Source: Chryseobacterium cucumeris
GTDB lineage: Bacteria; Bacteroidota; Bacteroidia; Flavobacteriales; Weeksellaceae
Direction: 5' to 3'
NCBI RefSeq assembly: GCF_016775705.1
Contig: NZ_CP068760.1
Coordinates: forward strand, 868,001 to 932,000
DNA length: 64,000 nucleotides
Below, one piece after another: positions 27,541 through 37,345 of this stretch. A program made the position numbers and the translations under genes. The first letter of the stretch is position 1. Every line of letters begins with the position of its first letter. Under the pieces are notes generated by a model. The model saw only the letters and a list, made by a program, of their open reading frames with translations. It was not told where the DNA came from and did no database searches.

Positions 27541-29082
27541 ATGGCAAAGCAAGAAGATGTTTTCAAGAAAGTGATTTCTCACGCTAAAGAATATGGTTTT
27601 ATTTTCCCATCGAGTGAGATCTATGATGGTTTATCCGCTGTTTATGATTATGGACAGAACGGTGCCGAACTAAAAAATAATATCAAACAATATTGGTGGA
27701 AAGCTATGGTACAGCTTAACGAAAATATTGTCGGCATTGATTCGGCGATCCTTATGCATCCTACAACCTGGAAGGCATCGGGCCACGTAGACGCTTTCAA
27801 CGATCCATTGATTGATAATAAAGATTCTAAGAAACGTTTCAGAGCAGACGTTTTGGTGGAAGATTATTGTGCTAAAATTGAAGATAAAGAGAATAAGGAA
27901 ATCGAAAAGGCAGCTAAAAGATTCGGTGAGGCTTTCGATAAAGATCAGTTTGTATCTACCAATCCAAAAATTATTGAATACAGAGCAAAAAGAGAGGCTA
28001 TTCTTTCAAGACTGGCAAAATCTCTGGAAAATGAAGACCTTGCTGATGTAAAAGCTTTAATTGAGGAGCTTGAAATTGCAGATCCTGATACAGGTTCTAA
28101 AAACTGGACGGAAGTAAGACAGTTCAACCTGATGTTCGGGACAAAGCTTGGTGCTTCTGCTGACAGTGCTATGGATCTTTATCTGAGACCTGAAACGGCT
28201 CAGGGTATTTTCGTTAACTTCTTAAACGTACAGAAAACTTCACGTCACAAGCTTCCTTTCGGTATTGCACAGATCGGTAAAGCATTCAGAAATGAGATTG
28301 TTGCGAGACAGTTCATTTTCAGAATGCGTGAATTCGAACAGATGGAAATGCAGTTCTTTGTAGCTCCGGGAACAGAACTTGAATTCTACGAACAGTGGAA
28401 GCAGAAACGTCTGAACTGGCACAGAGCTTTAGGTTTGGGAGATGAGAACTACAGATTCCACGATCACGAAAAGCTTGCTCACTATGCTAATGCTGCGGCT
28501 GATATTGAGTTTAACTTCCCATTCGGATTTAAAGAACTGGAAGGTATTCACTCAAGAACAGATTTCGACTTAAAAGCTCATGAGAAACATTCCGGCAGAA
28601 AGTTACAGTTCTTCGATCCTGAAAGAAACGAAAATTATGTTCCTTATGTAGTGGAAACTTCAGTAGGTTTAGACAGATTATTCCTTTCCATATTCTCTCA
28701 TTGTTTAAGAGACGAAGTGTTGGAAGACGGTTCAGAAAGAACGGTTTTATCTTTACCTCCGGCATTGGCACCCATTAAAGCAGCTATTCTTCCATTGATG
28801 AAGAGAGATGGTTTAGCAGAATATGCTGAAAAGATCTTCAATGATCTGAAATATGATTTCAACCTGTTCTATGAAGAGAAAGATGCCATCGGAAAACGTT
28901 ACAGAAGACAGGATGCCATTGGTACTCCATACTGTATCACTGTGGATCACGATTCTCTTACAGATCACACGGTAACCATCAGAGACAGAGATACGATGCA
29001 GCAGGAAAGAGTTCCTGTTTCAGAGCTGAGAAGAATCATTGATGAAAAAACGAACTTCAGAAATTTACTTTCTCAATTATAG
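27541..29082 (+). CDS. glyS: Glycyl-tRNA synthetase (single-chain, homodimeric type)
   Basis: A 513-residue class II synthetase starting MAKQEDVFKKVISHAKEYGF. Visible blocks: LMHPTTWKASGHVDAFNDPL, LRPETAQGIFVNFLNV, the motif 2-like GKAFRNEIVARQFIFRMREFEQMEMQFF, the glycine-binding ETSVGLDRLFL, and the anticodon-binding ending TPYCITVDHDSLTDHTVTIRDRDTM. It charges tRNA-Gly. The eukaryote/Bacteroidota-type alpha2 enzyme is distinct from the two-subunit GlyQ/GlyS enzyme. It is monocistronic with a following terminator. Confidence 0.97.
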   Translation: MAKQEDVFKKVISHAKEYGFIFPSSEIYDGLSAVYDYGQNGAELKNNIKQYWWKAMVQLNENIVGIDSAILMHPTTWKASGHVDAFNDPLIDNKDSKKRFRADVLVEDYCAKIEDKENKEIEKAAKRFGEAFDKDQFVSTNPKIIEYRAKREAILSRLAKSLENEDLADVKALIEELEIADPDTGSKNWTEVRQFNLMFGTKLGASADSAMDLYLRPETAQGIFVNFLNVQKTSRHKLPFGIAQIGKAFRNEIVARQFIFRMREFEQMEMQFFVAPGTELEFYEQWKQKRLNWHRALGLGDENYRFHDHEKLAHYANAAADIEFNFPFGFKELEGIHSRTDFDLKAHEKHSGRKLQFFDPERNENYVPYVVETSVGLDRLFLSIFSHCLRDEVLEDGSERTVLSLPPALAPIKAAILPLMKRDGLAEYAEKIFNDLKYDFNLFYEEKDAIGKRYRRQDAIGTPYCITVDHDSLTDHTVTIRDRDTMQQERVPVSELRRIIDEKTNFRNLLSQL

Positions 29083-29086
29083 TTAC

Positions 29087-29112
29087 AAAGCCCTGGTTTC
29101 AGGGCTTTTTTA
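29087..29112 (+). terminator. Terminator after glyS
   Basis: Perfect stem AAAGCCCTG / CAGGGCTTT with a GTTT loop and a downstream T-run, five bases after the stop codon. Confidence 0.9.
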
Positions 29113-29164
29113 TTTTTCGCAACATATGGGTTAATTTATTATTTTTATCCCTCAAATTTTAACC

Positions 29165-30694
29165 ATGAAAAAAATAACGCTGATGATGTTTGGTCTGATC
29201 CAGACATTTGCTTTTTCCCAAACTCAGGACCTGACAACTCTCGCTGCCGGCGACCATGTGGGGATGAATGCTCTATTCGATGATAAAGACAATCTGTACG
29301 GTTACGTTTCTCTCTATTCTTATGGTAAATCCGGTGACAAGACCAAGAAATTTGAGTATGTAATTCTTGATAAAAACCTCAACCCTGTTGCCAATAAAGA
29401 GTTTGAGGGAGATATCACGGCTGCTTCTTATCTGGGATATGTTGATTTTAAAGGTCAGATTATTTTAAAGCCTTCCATGATGGATTATTCTCTTGTGAAG
29501 AGCAAAGAAGTCTTTACTCCGGTTTCTATGGTAATCGATCCGAAAACCAACTCTATTACCCGAAAAATATATTATGATTATCTGGAAAACGGCACTTTCA
29601 AAGAGATCAACGAACCGAAGAGCTGGAAAGAACAACGTAAGGAAAACCGTGATGAGAAAAAAGAGAAAGGCTATAACTACGTTTCTGCGGTAGGAGAACT
29701 GAAAGAAGGCGGTTATTTTGCTGTTGAATACAAAGATTACGGCAAGTATGAAAACAGCAACAGCCTCATGAGGTTTGATGAAAACAAAAAGGAAATCTGG
29801 AGGTATCAATACAACACAGACGGCAGCAAAAAACTGTACACTACCCTTTCTGTTCTGGAAAGGGATGAGAACAATATGTACTGCATTATGAAAAAAGTGA
29901 ATGACAAGCAGAAAACATTCAGCCTCATGGTTCTTGATATGAAAACCGGAAAAGAGAAATCCAGCAAACCCATCACCGGATTATCTGATGATACCATAGA
30001 CAATATTGAATCTTTCTACTCCAATTACAGAAAGCTTGATAATGATAAAACCTTTGATGATAAAGTAGTTTTGCTGGGAAGAAACTATGATAACTCAGAA
30101 TCAGTAGGGTTTGCGAGAATGCTCCTCAACAAATCCGATTTCTCTGTAGATACGAAAACAATTAATTATGAGCCCAACATCTCTGCTTTTCTCCCGAAGC
30201 TCAATAAAAATGGTATGGTAGAAAGCGGATACATGCTTCAGACTAAAGACATGTACTTTATGAATGATGGAAGTGTGGGTATTTTATCAGAAAAGTATAA
30301 GCCGGCCGGTCAGTATAACGCACCAAAGACGACTGATCTTGTGTACATCTACACGGATAAGGATTTTAAAGTGAAAAATGTTCAGGTTTTTGAAAAGGAA
30401 AAATCAAAATGGGTGAACAGCGATTATCTGTTTTCACAGTACCTTAACGGAGGAAAAGATGTGGTGTTTTTCTATCGTGACTATCAAAAAGATGAAGTCA
30501 CCAAACAAAAAAGATGGAATCTGTTTATCAATACCATTATTGATGGAAAATTCAAACAGGAGATTATTCCGATCTCTGAAAAAGATAATTATGCAGTAAC
30601 GCCATATGTAGGAAAAGAAGGTTATATCCTGCTTCGTGAGTATAACGAGAAAGAGAAATTCAATAAAATCCGTCTGGAGAAATTAAATTATTAA
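29165..30694 (+). CDS. Secreted protein of unknown function
   Basis: A 509-residue protein with signal peptide MKKITLMMFGLIQTFAFSQ. The remainder is regularly beta-rich, with repeated 'Lys/Asp-rich turn then aliphatic strand' units (YVILDKNLNPVANKEF; MYCIMKKVNDKQKTFSLMVLDMKTGK; YIYTDKDFKVKNVQVFEK). This pattern suggests a propeller-like fold, although I do not recognise a named family. It stands alone between two terminators. Confidence 0.6.
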   Translation: MKKITLMMFGLIQTFAFSQTQDLTTLAAGDHVGMNALFDDKDNLYGYVSLYSYGKSGDKTKKFEYVILDKNLNPVANKEFEGDITAASYLGYVDFKGQIILKPSMMDYSLVKSKEVFTPVSMVIDPKTNSITRKIYYDYLENGTFKEINEPKSWKEQRKENRDEKKEKGYNYVSAVGELKEGGYFAVEYKDYGKYENSNSLMRFDENKKEIWRYQYNTDGSKKLYTTLSVLERDENNMYCIMKKVNDKQKTFSLMVLDMKTGKEKSSKPITGLSDDTIDNIESFYSNYRKLDNDKTFDDKVVLLGRNYDNSESVGFARMLLNKSDFSVDTKTINYEPNISAFLPKLNKNGMVESGYMLQTKDMYFMNDGSVGILSEKYKPAGQYNAPKTTDLVYIYTDKDFKVKNVQVFEKEKSKWVNSDYLFSQYLNGGKDVVFFYRDYQKDEVTKQKRWNLFINTIIDGKFKQEIIPISEKDNYAVTPYVGKEGYILLREYNEKEKFNKIRLEKLNY

Positions 30695-30700
30695 AATAAT

Positions 30701-30729
30701 AAGAACCCTGACAAAACATCAGGGTTCTT
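30701..30729 (+). terminator. Terminator after the 509-aa secreted-protein gene
   Basis: Perfect 11-bp stem AAGAACCCTGA / TCAGGGTTCTT with a CAAAACA loop, then a T-rich tail, six bases after the stop codon. Confidence 0.88.
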
Positions 30730-30849
30730 TCTTTTGTGTTTAGGCTAAAGCCAGCGGAATTTTTATTATTTCAAAAACAGGCTCCCTTCTACTAAGCTCA
30801 GGACAATAGCCCATTCCTATCTTGATATTTCAATCATTTATAATTAAAA

Positions 30850-32187
30850 TCAGTTTGCTTTTGCCAGCGTCTCATTCGTCTGATAAAAGTCTGCTATATT
30901 CTTTATTTCATCAAGGCTTAAGTTCCACATAAAGTTCAGAAACTGCTGGTAGCTTTCACTTTGATTTTTAGGCTCTATTCTATCCAGATACCGGTTCAGA
31001 TTATAATTTTTTCTCGCCTCATATATTTTAGAGAAACATCTTCCCAGCCAGCTTTTATAATATTTTTCTTCCTCTTCATCCTGCAAAAACTGCATGGCAG
31101 CATAGATTCCCAGTCCATAATCTTCCGAATGAAAATAATTGGGTAAAATCTCCATCCTTGCAGTTTTTCTTAATGTTAAAAAAAGGTCTGAAGGTTTTTC
31201 CGGACTGACAGGAGTACCAAGCTCTGTAAAAGTCTTTTTAAGCGCTTCTATTCTTCTGGAAACTTCAGGATGCGATGCCAGAGAATCTTTGTTCAGCTTT
31301 TCTTTATAAAAGTTATAATTGTACAGGGAAAAATCTTCCTTTTTCATCCATTTCTCATTGAATGCCTGTCTGGGAAGATTAAACAGTTTTTTATAGGTTT
31401 CCACCTTTAATTCCCGGGGAGAGATCGTATCAAAATCCTGTAACCTCTGAAGAGCATTGATGAATTCTGTTTTCCTGAAATCACTGTTTTTAAAAATAAC
31501 ATACCCTAAAGAATCTGCCTGTATTTCATTTTGTCTTCTTTCCACGCTTTTCTTGTAGACTCTGTTTTTAAAAATATCGAAAGCCTTCTGGTTCTGGCTC
31601 TGGCTTCTGCTTGTCGTAGTGGATTTGATATTCTCAACCACCAGTTTATCCTGTTTATCCTGTTCTATAATTTTCAAAAAAGTCTTCAGGGAATGTTCCT
31701 CTATTTTATGTCCAAGCTCATGGGAAATCACTGCAGCAATCTGTTCCTCGTTATTCAGCCAGCTGTAAAGCCCCATATTGATGACAAAAGTTCCGTCAGC
31801 AAGGCAATAGGCATTGGGAGTGTTATCTTTGGCAATCAGAATTTTCAGATCGTGAGGAATTGTAGGATTATTCTTTTTAAGACGTTGAATCATAGACTGT
31901 ATGCTGGTTTCAAATTCAGATTTAAAAATAAAATCATTATTCTTCACCTGCTTTTCGAAATCAGTTCCGAATTCTTTATAAATTTTGGATAATTCAGAGC
32001 CTGTTTTCCCGGAATATTGGGACTTTAACCTCTTTACAGTCGCTTCATTATTCCCTTCAAAACTCTTTAAAAATGCTTTTCTCTGTATATAATCTGCAGT
32101 ATCTATCGGTTTATACATCTGGGCTGTTCCCAGGATTGAAAACAGGAAGTACCCCAATACAAAAATTTTTCTGGTCATAGTTTTCAT
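30850..32187 (-). CDS. M48-family metalloprotease, secreted
   Basis: A protein of about 445 residues with signal peptide MKTMTRKIFVLGYFLFSILGTAQ; the start may be this ATG or the one three codons later. The zinc site is HELGHKIEEHSL (HExxH), in the context AAVISHELGHKI, and a downstream NEIQADSLGY supplies the third ligand Glu. This is the M48 (BepA/Ste24-like) pattern. Bacteroidota M48 lipoprotein or periplasmic proteases act in envelope quality control. Downstream helices (ASHPEVSRRIEALKKTF) match the region after the catalytic core. Confidence 0.88.
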   Translation of the reverse strand: MKTMTRKIFVLGYFLFSILGTAQMYKPIDTADYIQRKAFLKSFEGNNEATVKRLKSQYSGKTGSELSKIYKEFGTDFEKQVKNNDFIFKSEFETSIQSMIQRLKKNNPTIPHDLKILIAKDNTPNAYCLADGTFVINMGLYSWLNNEEQIAAVISHELGHKIEEHSLKTFLKIIEQDKQDKLVVENIKSTTTSRSQSQNQKAFDIFKNRVYKKSVERRQNEIQADSLGYVIFKNSDFRKTEFINALQRLQDFDTISPRELKVETYKKLFNLPRQAFNEKWMKKEDFSLYNYNFYKEKLNKDSLASHPEVSRRIEALKKTFTELGTPVSPEKPSDLFLTLRKTARMEILPNYFHSEDYGLGIYAAMQFLQDEEEEKYYKSWLGRCFSKIYEARKNYNLNRYLDRIEPKNQSESYQQFLNFMWNLSLDEIKNIADFYQTNETLAKAN

Positions 32188-32276
32188 CAATAAGAACAAA
32201 AATAACTTATTTGCTGATTCATTTTAAATTTTATAACCAAATTATTTTAAATTTGTTAAAGACCCATTCATAAACA

Positions 32277-33407
32277 ATGAGAATACTAAAATATATGATA
32301 GGTGGGGCTGTAGCCGGTGCGGCAGCAGCTTATTTTCTGGGATATGATTATTTATTCAATGGCATTTCCAAAACCTATCTGAAAGGAAAATCAAGCGCCC
32401 ATATTGATGATGGAAATCTTTTCCCGAGCAATCCTGTTGCAACAGAAGAACCCAAACTCTGGGAGGAAGATTCGGACTACAATAAAACAGAATTACCTAA
32501 ACATTTAGTTGAAAACTTAAAACACTCCCGAACAGCTGCTTTGGTAGTGATAAGGAATGGAAAAATTCTTCATGAACAGTACTGGGATGGCTACAACCAG
32601 CTATCACAAACCAATTCTTTTTCTATGGCAAAAGCAGTGACGGTGATGCTTCTTGGAAAGGCATTGGAAGAAGGAATTATTCCAACTCTAGATGAAAAGT
32701 TCTCAGATTTTTATCCCGAATTTAAAAACAAACCCTTTGCAAATAAGGTTACCCTTAAGAATTTGGCCGAGATGGAAGCCGGACTGGACTGGAATGAAGA
32801 TTACAACAATCCTTTTCTGCCCAATGCTAAAGCCTATTATGGAAAAAGCCTTGTAAAAGCTGTATTTTCCCGGAGATTTAAAGAAGAACCCGGTGTCAGA
32901 TTTGAGTATCAAAGCGGCTCGACACAGCTTCTTGGTTTTGCACTCCGAAAAGCATTGAATCAATCACTAGCCGCCTATTTATCCGAAAAATTCTGGATTC
33001 CTCTGGGAATGGAACAGAATGCCAAATGGAGTACAGATGATCACGGTATGGAAAAAACCTATTGCTGCATTCATTCCAATGCAAGAGATTTTGCCAAACT
33101 TGGACAGCTTTTTCTGGATGATGGGAAAGCCGGAGATCATCAGATTCTCAATGCAGACTTCATTGAAGAGATGAGAACTCCTACAGCAAAGTCTGAAAAC
33201 ATTTATGGAATGGGACTTTGGATCAATCATGACAATCCTGTCAAACATTATTATTTCCTCGGATTACAGGGACAGTATATTATCATGGTTCCGGAGCATA
33301 ATATGGTTATTGTAAAAACCGGAAGCTACTCCAACAATCCTAAGAATGACAGAGGAAGACCTGATCAGGTAAAATTCCTTGTGAATGAAATTGTAGAACT
33401 ATTCTGA
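32277..33407 (+). CDS. Serine hydrolase of the class C beta-lactamase / PBP4-like family
   Basis: A 376-residue protein with an N-terminal membrane anchor (MIGGAVAGAAAAYFLGY). The active-site S-x-x-K is in SFSMAKAVTVMLLG, and FEYQSGSTQLLGFAL supplies the Tyr motif. The end GLQGQYIIMVPEHNMVIVKTGS is the usual family C-terminus. These enzymes are esterases or peptidases; resistance function is unlikely without evidence. The next gene starts 8 bp after its stop, so they form an operon. Confidence 0.88.
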   Translation: MRILKYMIGGAVAGAAAAYFLGYDYLFNGISKTYLKGKSSAHIDDGNLFPSNPVATEEPKLWEEDSDYNKTELPKHLVENLKHSRTAALVVIRNGKILHEQYWDGYNQLSQTNSFSMAKAVTVMLLGKALEEGIIPTLDEKFSDFYPEFKNKPFANKVTLKNLAEMEAGLDWNEDYNNPFLPNAKAYYGKSLVKAVFSRRFKEEPGVRFEYQSGSTQLLGFALRKALNQSLAAYLSEKFWIPLGMEQNAKWSTDDHGMEKTYCCIHSNARDFAKLGQLFLDDGKAGDHQILNADFIEEMRTPTAKSENIYGMGLWINHDNPVKHYYFLGLQGQYIIMVPEHNMVIVKTGSYSNNPKNDRGRPDQVKFLVNEIVELF

Positions 33408-33415
33408 TAAACAGT

Positions 33416-34027
33416 ATGGAAAAACATAGCGTAAAAGTTGATGAATACATTGAAAAATCTCCCGATTTTGCAAAACCTATCTTAAATTATCTTCGTGAAA
33501 TCATTCATGAAGCCTGCCCCGATGCGGAAGAAGCCATCAAATGGAAGTTTCCCACTTTCATGTATAAAGGGAAGATTTTATGTTCCATCACCGCTTTCAA
33601 GCAATATTGCAGCCTGGGATTCTGGCTGCATCAGGAAATGAAAACTTTACAGGAAATAGAAACAAATACTGAAAAAAGTTCAATGTTCAGTTTGGGAAAA
33701 ATAACCCGTCTTGAAGATCTTCCATCCCAACCTCAGCTTAAAAGAGCGATTAAAGAAGCCATGGAGCTTACAGATATGGGCGTAACGATGAAAAAAGCAC
33801 CCCCATCCAGGATAGAAATGGAAATTCCTGATTATTTTCAATCTGCTCTGGATGCCCAGCCGAAAGCAAAAGAAATTTTTGAAAAAGCTTCACCATCTTT
33901 CAGAAAAGAGTATATTGCATGGCTTACAGAAGCCAAAACAGAAGCTACCAGAAATAAAAGATTGGAACAGTCTTTGGAATGGATAGCCGAAGGTAAAGGC
34001 CGCAACTGGAAGTACCAGAAAAAATAA
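33416..34027 (+). CDS. YdeI/OmpD-associated DUF1801 family protein
   Basis: A 203-residue cytoplasmic protein. Residues ~1-115 show the DUF1801 pattern (YLREIIHEACPDAEEAIKWKFPTFMYKGKILCSITAFKQY). The C-terminal ~85 residues match the YdeI/OmpD-associated block (PDYFQSALDAQPKAKEIFEKASPSFRKEYIAWLTEAKTEATRNKRLEQSLEWIAEGKGRNWKY). The molecular role is not established. It is co-transcribed with the serine hydrolase. Confidence 0.85.
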   Translation: MEKHSVKVDEYIEKSPDFAKPILNYLREIIHEACPDAEEAIKWKFPTFMYKGKILCSITAFKQYCSLGFWLHQEMKTLQEIETNTEKSSMFSLGKITRLEDLPSQPQLKRAIKEAMELTDMGVTMKKAPPSRIEMEIPDYFQSALDAQPKAKEIFEKASPSFRKEYIAWLTEAKTEATRNKRLEQSLEWIAEGKGRNWKYQKK

Positions 34028-34039
34028 AAAACACACACA

Positions 34040-35599
34040 ATGAAGAAAAAAATTATTCTCTTTTTCTTCCTGATTATTTCAATTTTTACATTCGCTCAGG
34101 AATTTGATTTTGAGGGACAATATAAGTATGCCCGTACACTATCGTCCAAAAATCCGGACAGCTCAGAAATTGTTCTGAATAAGATTATAGATTCTGCACG
34201 GAAAAGAAATCTGCCGGAATTTTTAGCAAAAGCTTATTATTTAAAGTCTTTCAACAGCTATCTGAGATCTGATGCTGAGAAAAGTCTTGATTTTGCAGAT
34301 AAGGCGCTTAAAATAGCAATACAAAGCGATTACAGCATCGGAAAGGCGCTCGCATACAGAATGCAGGGAACTCAGTACGCAAAGCTCGGCCTGCTTAAAG
34401 AGTCTTCTGCCAGCCTCCGAAATGCACTCACTGAAGTAAAAAATAATAATACCGAGGAAGGACATGAGCTGAAAGGAATGATCTATAATTCTTTTTTGAT
34501 CCTTCTTAACAAGGAACAGTATAAAGAGAAAGCGTATTATTCCAAAAGTGCCATCCAGGAATTTCAGAAGCTTAAAAATGTCAGCAGAAGAAATGAACTG
34601 TTGATTTCCGCTTATACCAATATGGGATATAATTTATCTGAGGTAAAAAAATTCAGGGAGGCTAAACCTTATTTTGTAAAAGCCCTTTCGCTGGTAGGGG
34701 AAAACAATTATTATCTTCGGGCAAACATCCTGAATGATATTGGATTTTCTTTTTCAAAACAGAATAAACCGGACAGTGCGGTGCTTTATTATCAGAAATC
34801 GCTGGCCATTGTAGATCGGTATGGATTCAATGAAAAAAAGATTGAGGTTACTAAAAATCTTGAAGAAGCCTACGCCCAGCTTCACGACGATACCAATACC
34901 GAAAAATATAAAATTGAAAATCTTACATTAAAAGACAGCATTGCTTATAACAAGGCCATGGCCGTCAACAAAACACTTTCTAAAAAAGAAGAGAGTTTTC
35001 ATCAGCAGCTCAATGAAAGCCATTCTGTCTCAAAAGGGCTTATTATTGCGTGCCTTGCATTGTTAATTGTTTTAGGAGCTGTGATTTTCAATACCCTCCG
35101 TCTCCGTAAAAAACATAAAGAAGTTGTTGCCAGAATTTACAGAGAAGGCATTTCTCCTGTTATTTATGAGGAAGATCCACAGGAAATTTCTGAGGATATT
35201 CAGGCAAAAAATACCTCTACTCCAACAGAAATAAAAATTTCGCCGGAAGTAGAGGAAAACATATTACAGGGATTAAAAATATTTGAAGAAAACCTTGAGT
35301 TTAACAACAAAAACATTTCGCGTTACAATCTTGCCAACACATTGAATATCAATACAAAATACCTTTCAACGGTTATTAAGAAACATAAGAAATTCAATTT
35401 CAACCAATACATTAATCATCTGAGGATCAATTACATTGTTAACCAGTTGAAAAATGAACCTCAATACAGAAAGTATAAGATCAATCACCTTGCAGAAATT
35501 ACGGGATATTCCTCCCACAGTGCTTTTTCTCTTGAGTTCAAAAAGATTACAGGACTTCACCCGTCTGCTTTTATCAAAACCCTTGATGAAATCTCCTGA
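34040..35599 (+). CDS. TPR-containing membrane regulator with AraC-type DNA-binding domain
   Basis: A 519-residue protein: signal peptide MKKKIILFFFLIISIFTFAQ, then tetratricopeptide-like helical repeats (AKAYYLKSFNSYLRSDAEKSLDFADKALKIA; SAVLYYQKSLAIV) in the periplasm. A single transmembrane helix follows (GLIIACLALLIVLGAVIFNTLRL, about residues 333-355), and a cytoplasmic AraC-type HTH lies at residues ~430-515 (LANTLNINTKYLSTVIKKH; INHLAEITGYSSHSAFSLEFKK). Such one-component transmembrane regulators are common in Chryseobacterium. The three C1q-like secreted genes converge on it and could be a target, but this is a guess. Confidence 0.85.
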   Translation: MKKKIILFFFLIISIFTFAQEFDFEGQYKYARTLSSKNPDSSEIVLNKIIDSARKRNLPEFLAKAYYLKSFNSYLRSDAEKSLDFADKALKIAIQSDYSIGKALAYRMQGTQYAKLGLLKESSASLRNALTEVKNNNTEEGHELKGMIYNSFLILLNKEQYKEKAYYSKSAIQEFQKLKNVSRRNELLISAYTNMGYNLSEVKKFREAKPYFVKALSLVGENNYYLRANILNDIGFSFSKQNKPDSAVLYYQKSLAIVDRYGFNEKKIEVTKNLEEAYAQLHDDTNTEKYKIENLTLKDSIAYNKAMAVNKTLSKKEESFHQQLNESHSVSKGLIIACLALLIVLGAVIFNTLRLRKKHKEVVARIYREGISPVIYEEDPQEISEDIQAKNTSTPTEIKISPEVEENILQGLKIFEENLEFNNKNISRYNLANTLNINTKYLSTVIKKHKKFNFNQYINHLRINYIVNQLKNEPQYRKYKINHLAEITGYSSHSAFSLEFKKITGLHPSAFIKTLDEIS

Positions 35600-36514
35600 T
35601 TACTGTTCTGCTATGGTAAGATTATTATAGCCGCCCGTATTGTTGAGCGAAAAATTAGCGAGGTTTGAATTATTTAAATTAAACCAGATGTAAGGCATCA
35701 GCCTCTGCCCTGCTGTCATGTAGAATGAAGCGGTACAGTTACTTCCTGCATCAATATTTCCTACGCTGTTTGAGGACATGGTATTGGCACATTTCACGGT
35801 GTTGATAATATTGGTGACAGCCAGTCCGGCCGTATTATCATAAAGCTGCCAGATGGCTTCTATCTGAATAGGATTTAAAGGATCTGTTGTATAATTAATG
35901 GCCAGCGGAGCCAGATCTGTAGTGAAAGTGGCTACATAAATTCCATTTCTGGGAGCTGTAAAAATACCTGTCGCAGCATTAAAGCTCGTCCCGGAATTGC
36001 TTTCAAAAGTTTTACTCCAGTCTACAAGATAATTGCTCGCTCTGTTCTGTAAACCCGCAGTTATAGTGGGAGCAGCAGGAGTTGCCAGCTTTACATTATT
36101 TGTCGTTTTGGCTGCAATAACGATTACTTTGTTACTGGCAGGCTGTGCTGTGAGCAAAGGAAGCCATTCATTTCCATTGGAATATTCCACACCGTTGTTA
36201 TACCGTATGGCACCCTCATCTGCGGCTGCGGCTGTAAGGGCAGATGTTCCAAAACCAATGGCTCCGTTTCCGGAATTTCTGGCATCCACTTTTACTGCCG
36301 GGTTCAAAGTTCCTGCTCCTATTTTCCCTGCACTGTTCACAAGGATATCATTACTCTGCTGGGCTGGAGTAAATACAGACCCTGAAGCAGGATTATCTTT
36401 TTGTCCGTCAATATGCAAAATGCCCTGCGGATTTGGGGTATTGATTCCAATTTGTGAAAATGCACACTGGAAGCTTAACGTCATTAAAATCAGTAAACAA
36501 TTTTTTTTCATCAT
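35600..36514 (-). CDS. Secreted C1q-like protein (paralogue 3 of 3)
   Basis: A 304-residue protein with signal peptide MMKKNCLLILMTLSFQCAFSQ. It starts IGINTPNPQGILHIDGQKDN, the 'G-I-N-T-x-x-P ... L-H-I/V-D' N-terminal repeat found in many Flavobacteriia surface proteins and phage-tail-like structures, and repeats it as GKIGAGTLNPAVKVD. The C-terminal ~150 residues have a C1q/TNF jelly-roll pattern (AATGIFTAPRNGIYVATFTTDL; ending LANFSLNNTGGYNNLTIAEQ). Function unknown; C1q-like domains usually trimerise and bind ligands. It is the last gene of a three-paralogue operon. Confidence 0.75.
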   Translation of the reverse strand: MMKKNCLLILMTLSFQCAFSQIGINTPNPQGILHIDGQKDNPASGSVFTPAQQSNDILVNSAGKIGAGTLNPAVKVDARNSGNGAIGFGTSALTAAAADEGAIRYNNGVEYSNGNEWLPLLTAQPASNKVIVIAAKTTNNVKLATPAAPTITAGLQNRASNYLVDWSKTFESNSGTSFNAATGIFTAPRNGIYVATFTTDLAPLAINYTTDPLNPIQIEAIWQLYDNTAGLAVTNIINTVKCANTMSSNSVGNIDAGSNCTASFYMTAGQRLMPYIWFNLNNSNLANFSLNNTGGYNNLTIAEQ

Positions 36515-36522
36515 GTATGTTT

Positions 36523-37341
36523 TTATAATCCGAAAATACTTAAAGAGGTAAGCGTAGAATCGGTATCCAGGGTTTTTGAACTTCCCAGTTTCTGATTCAG
36601 GCTTACGGTAATATTATCACCCTGGTTCAGGTTGAAAATACCTGAGCAGTTTCCTGCAACGCGGTTTCCAATTGTATTGTTTCCGGGATAACTTCCTACA
36701 CATTTGAAAACTTTACCGGTTGCGGAAGAGGTGGAATTGGTCTGGATCAAGGTTTCATATCTTGAATCGTCTGCAATACTTCCGGAAGCCAGTGAAAAGG
36801 TAAAGGATACAATATATACCCCAGCTTTTGAAGCTGTAAAAGTTCCTGTACCGGCATTAAAGCTGCTGTTCACATCTGTTTTTTTAGTCCAGCCCGTAAC
36901 AGCAGTCTGTACTCCATTGCTGAAACTTTGTATGGAAGCATTTTCGGCATCCACAAAATCATTGGGAGCCTTATGAGCCAGTGCTACCCAAGCTGTTCCG
37001 TTGGAATAGCTCAGATCCTGAGTTCCGGAATTATACCTCATCGCTCCTGCCTTTGCTGCAGACGCAGATTGTGAAGTTCCTCCGATTCCTATGGCATTAA
37101 GGCGTTCCCCTGATCTCAGATCCAGTCTTGTTTTGGGAGTTTTTTTTCCTACTCCTACATTTCCGGAAGAAGTAATGACTACATCATCATAATAACTGGA
37201 AAGTATTGAGGTATTTGTATTTTTCTGTCCGTCAATATGTACTGCTCCTTCCGGGGAAGACATATTGATTCCTATCTGGGCCTTCATCGCTATGCTGCTG
37301 CAAATGATCAGGGCCAGTCCTAATTTTTTTATCATATCCAA
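36523..37341 (-). CDS. Secreted C1q-like protein (paralogue 2 of 3)
   Basis: A 272-residue protein with signal peptide MIKKLGLALIICSSIAMKAQ; translation may begin at this methionine (third codon) or the first. The same N-terminal repeat is present (IGINMSSPEGAVHIDGQKN; GNVGVGKKTPKTRLDLR), then YNSGTQDLSYSNGTAWVAL and a C1q-like end (AGTGTFTASKAGVYIVSFTFSLA; LNQGDNITVSLNQKLGSS). The start lies 4 bp after the stop of paralogue 1, which implies one transcript. Confidence 0.75.
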   Translation of the reverse strand: MDMIKKLGLALIICSSIAMKAQIGINMSSPEGAVHIDGQKNTNTSILSSYYDDVVITSSGNVGVGKKTPKTRLDLRSGERLNAIGIGGTSQSASAAKAGAMRYNSGTQDLSYSNGTAWVALAHKAPNDFVDAENASIQSFSNGVQTAVTGWTKKTDVNSSFNAGTGTFTASKAGVYIVSFTFSLASGSIADDSRYETLIQTNSTSSATGKVFKCVGSYPGNNTIGNRVAGNCSGIFNLNQGDNITVSLNQKLGSSKTLDTDSTLTSLSIFGL

Positions 37342-37345
37342 TGTG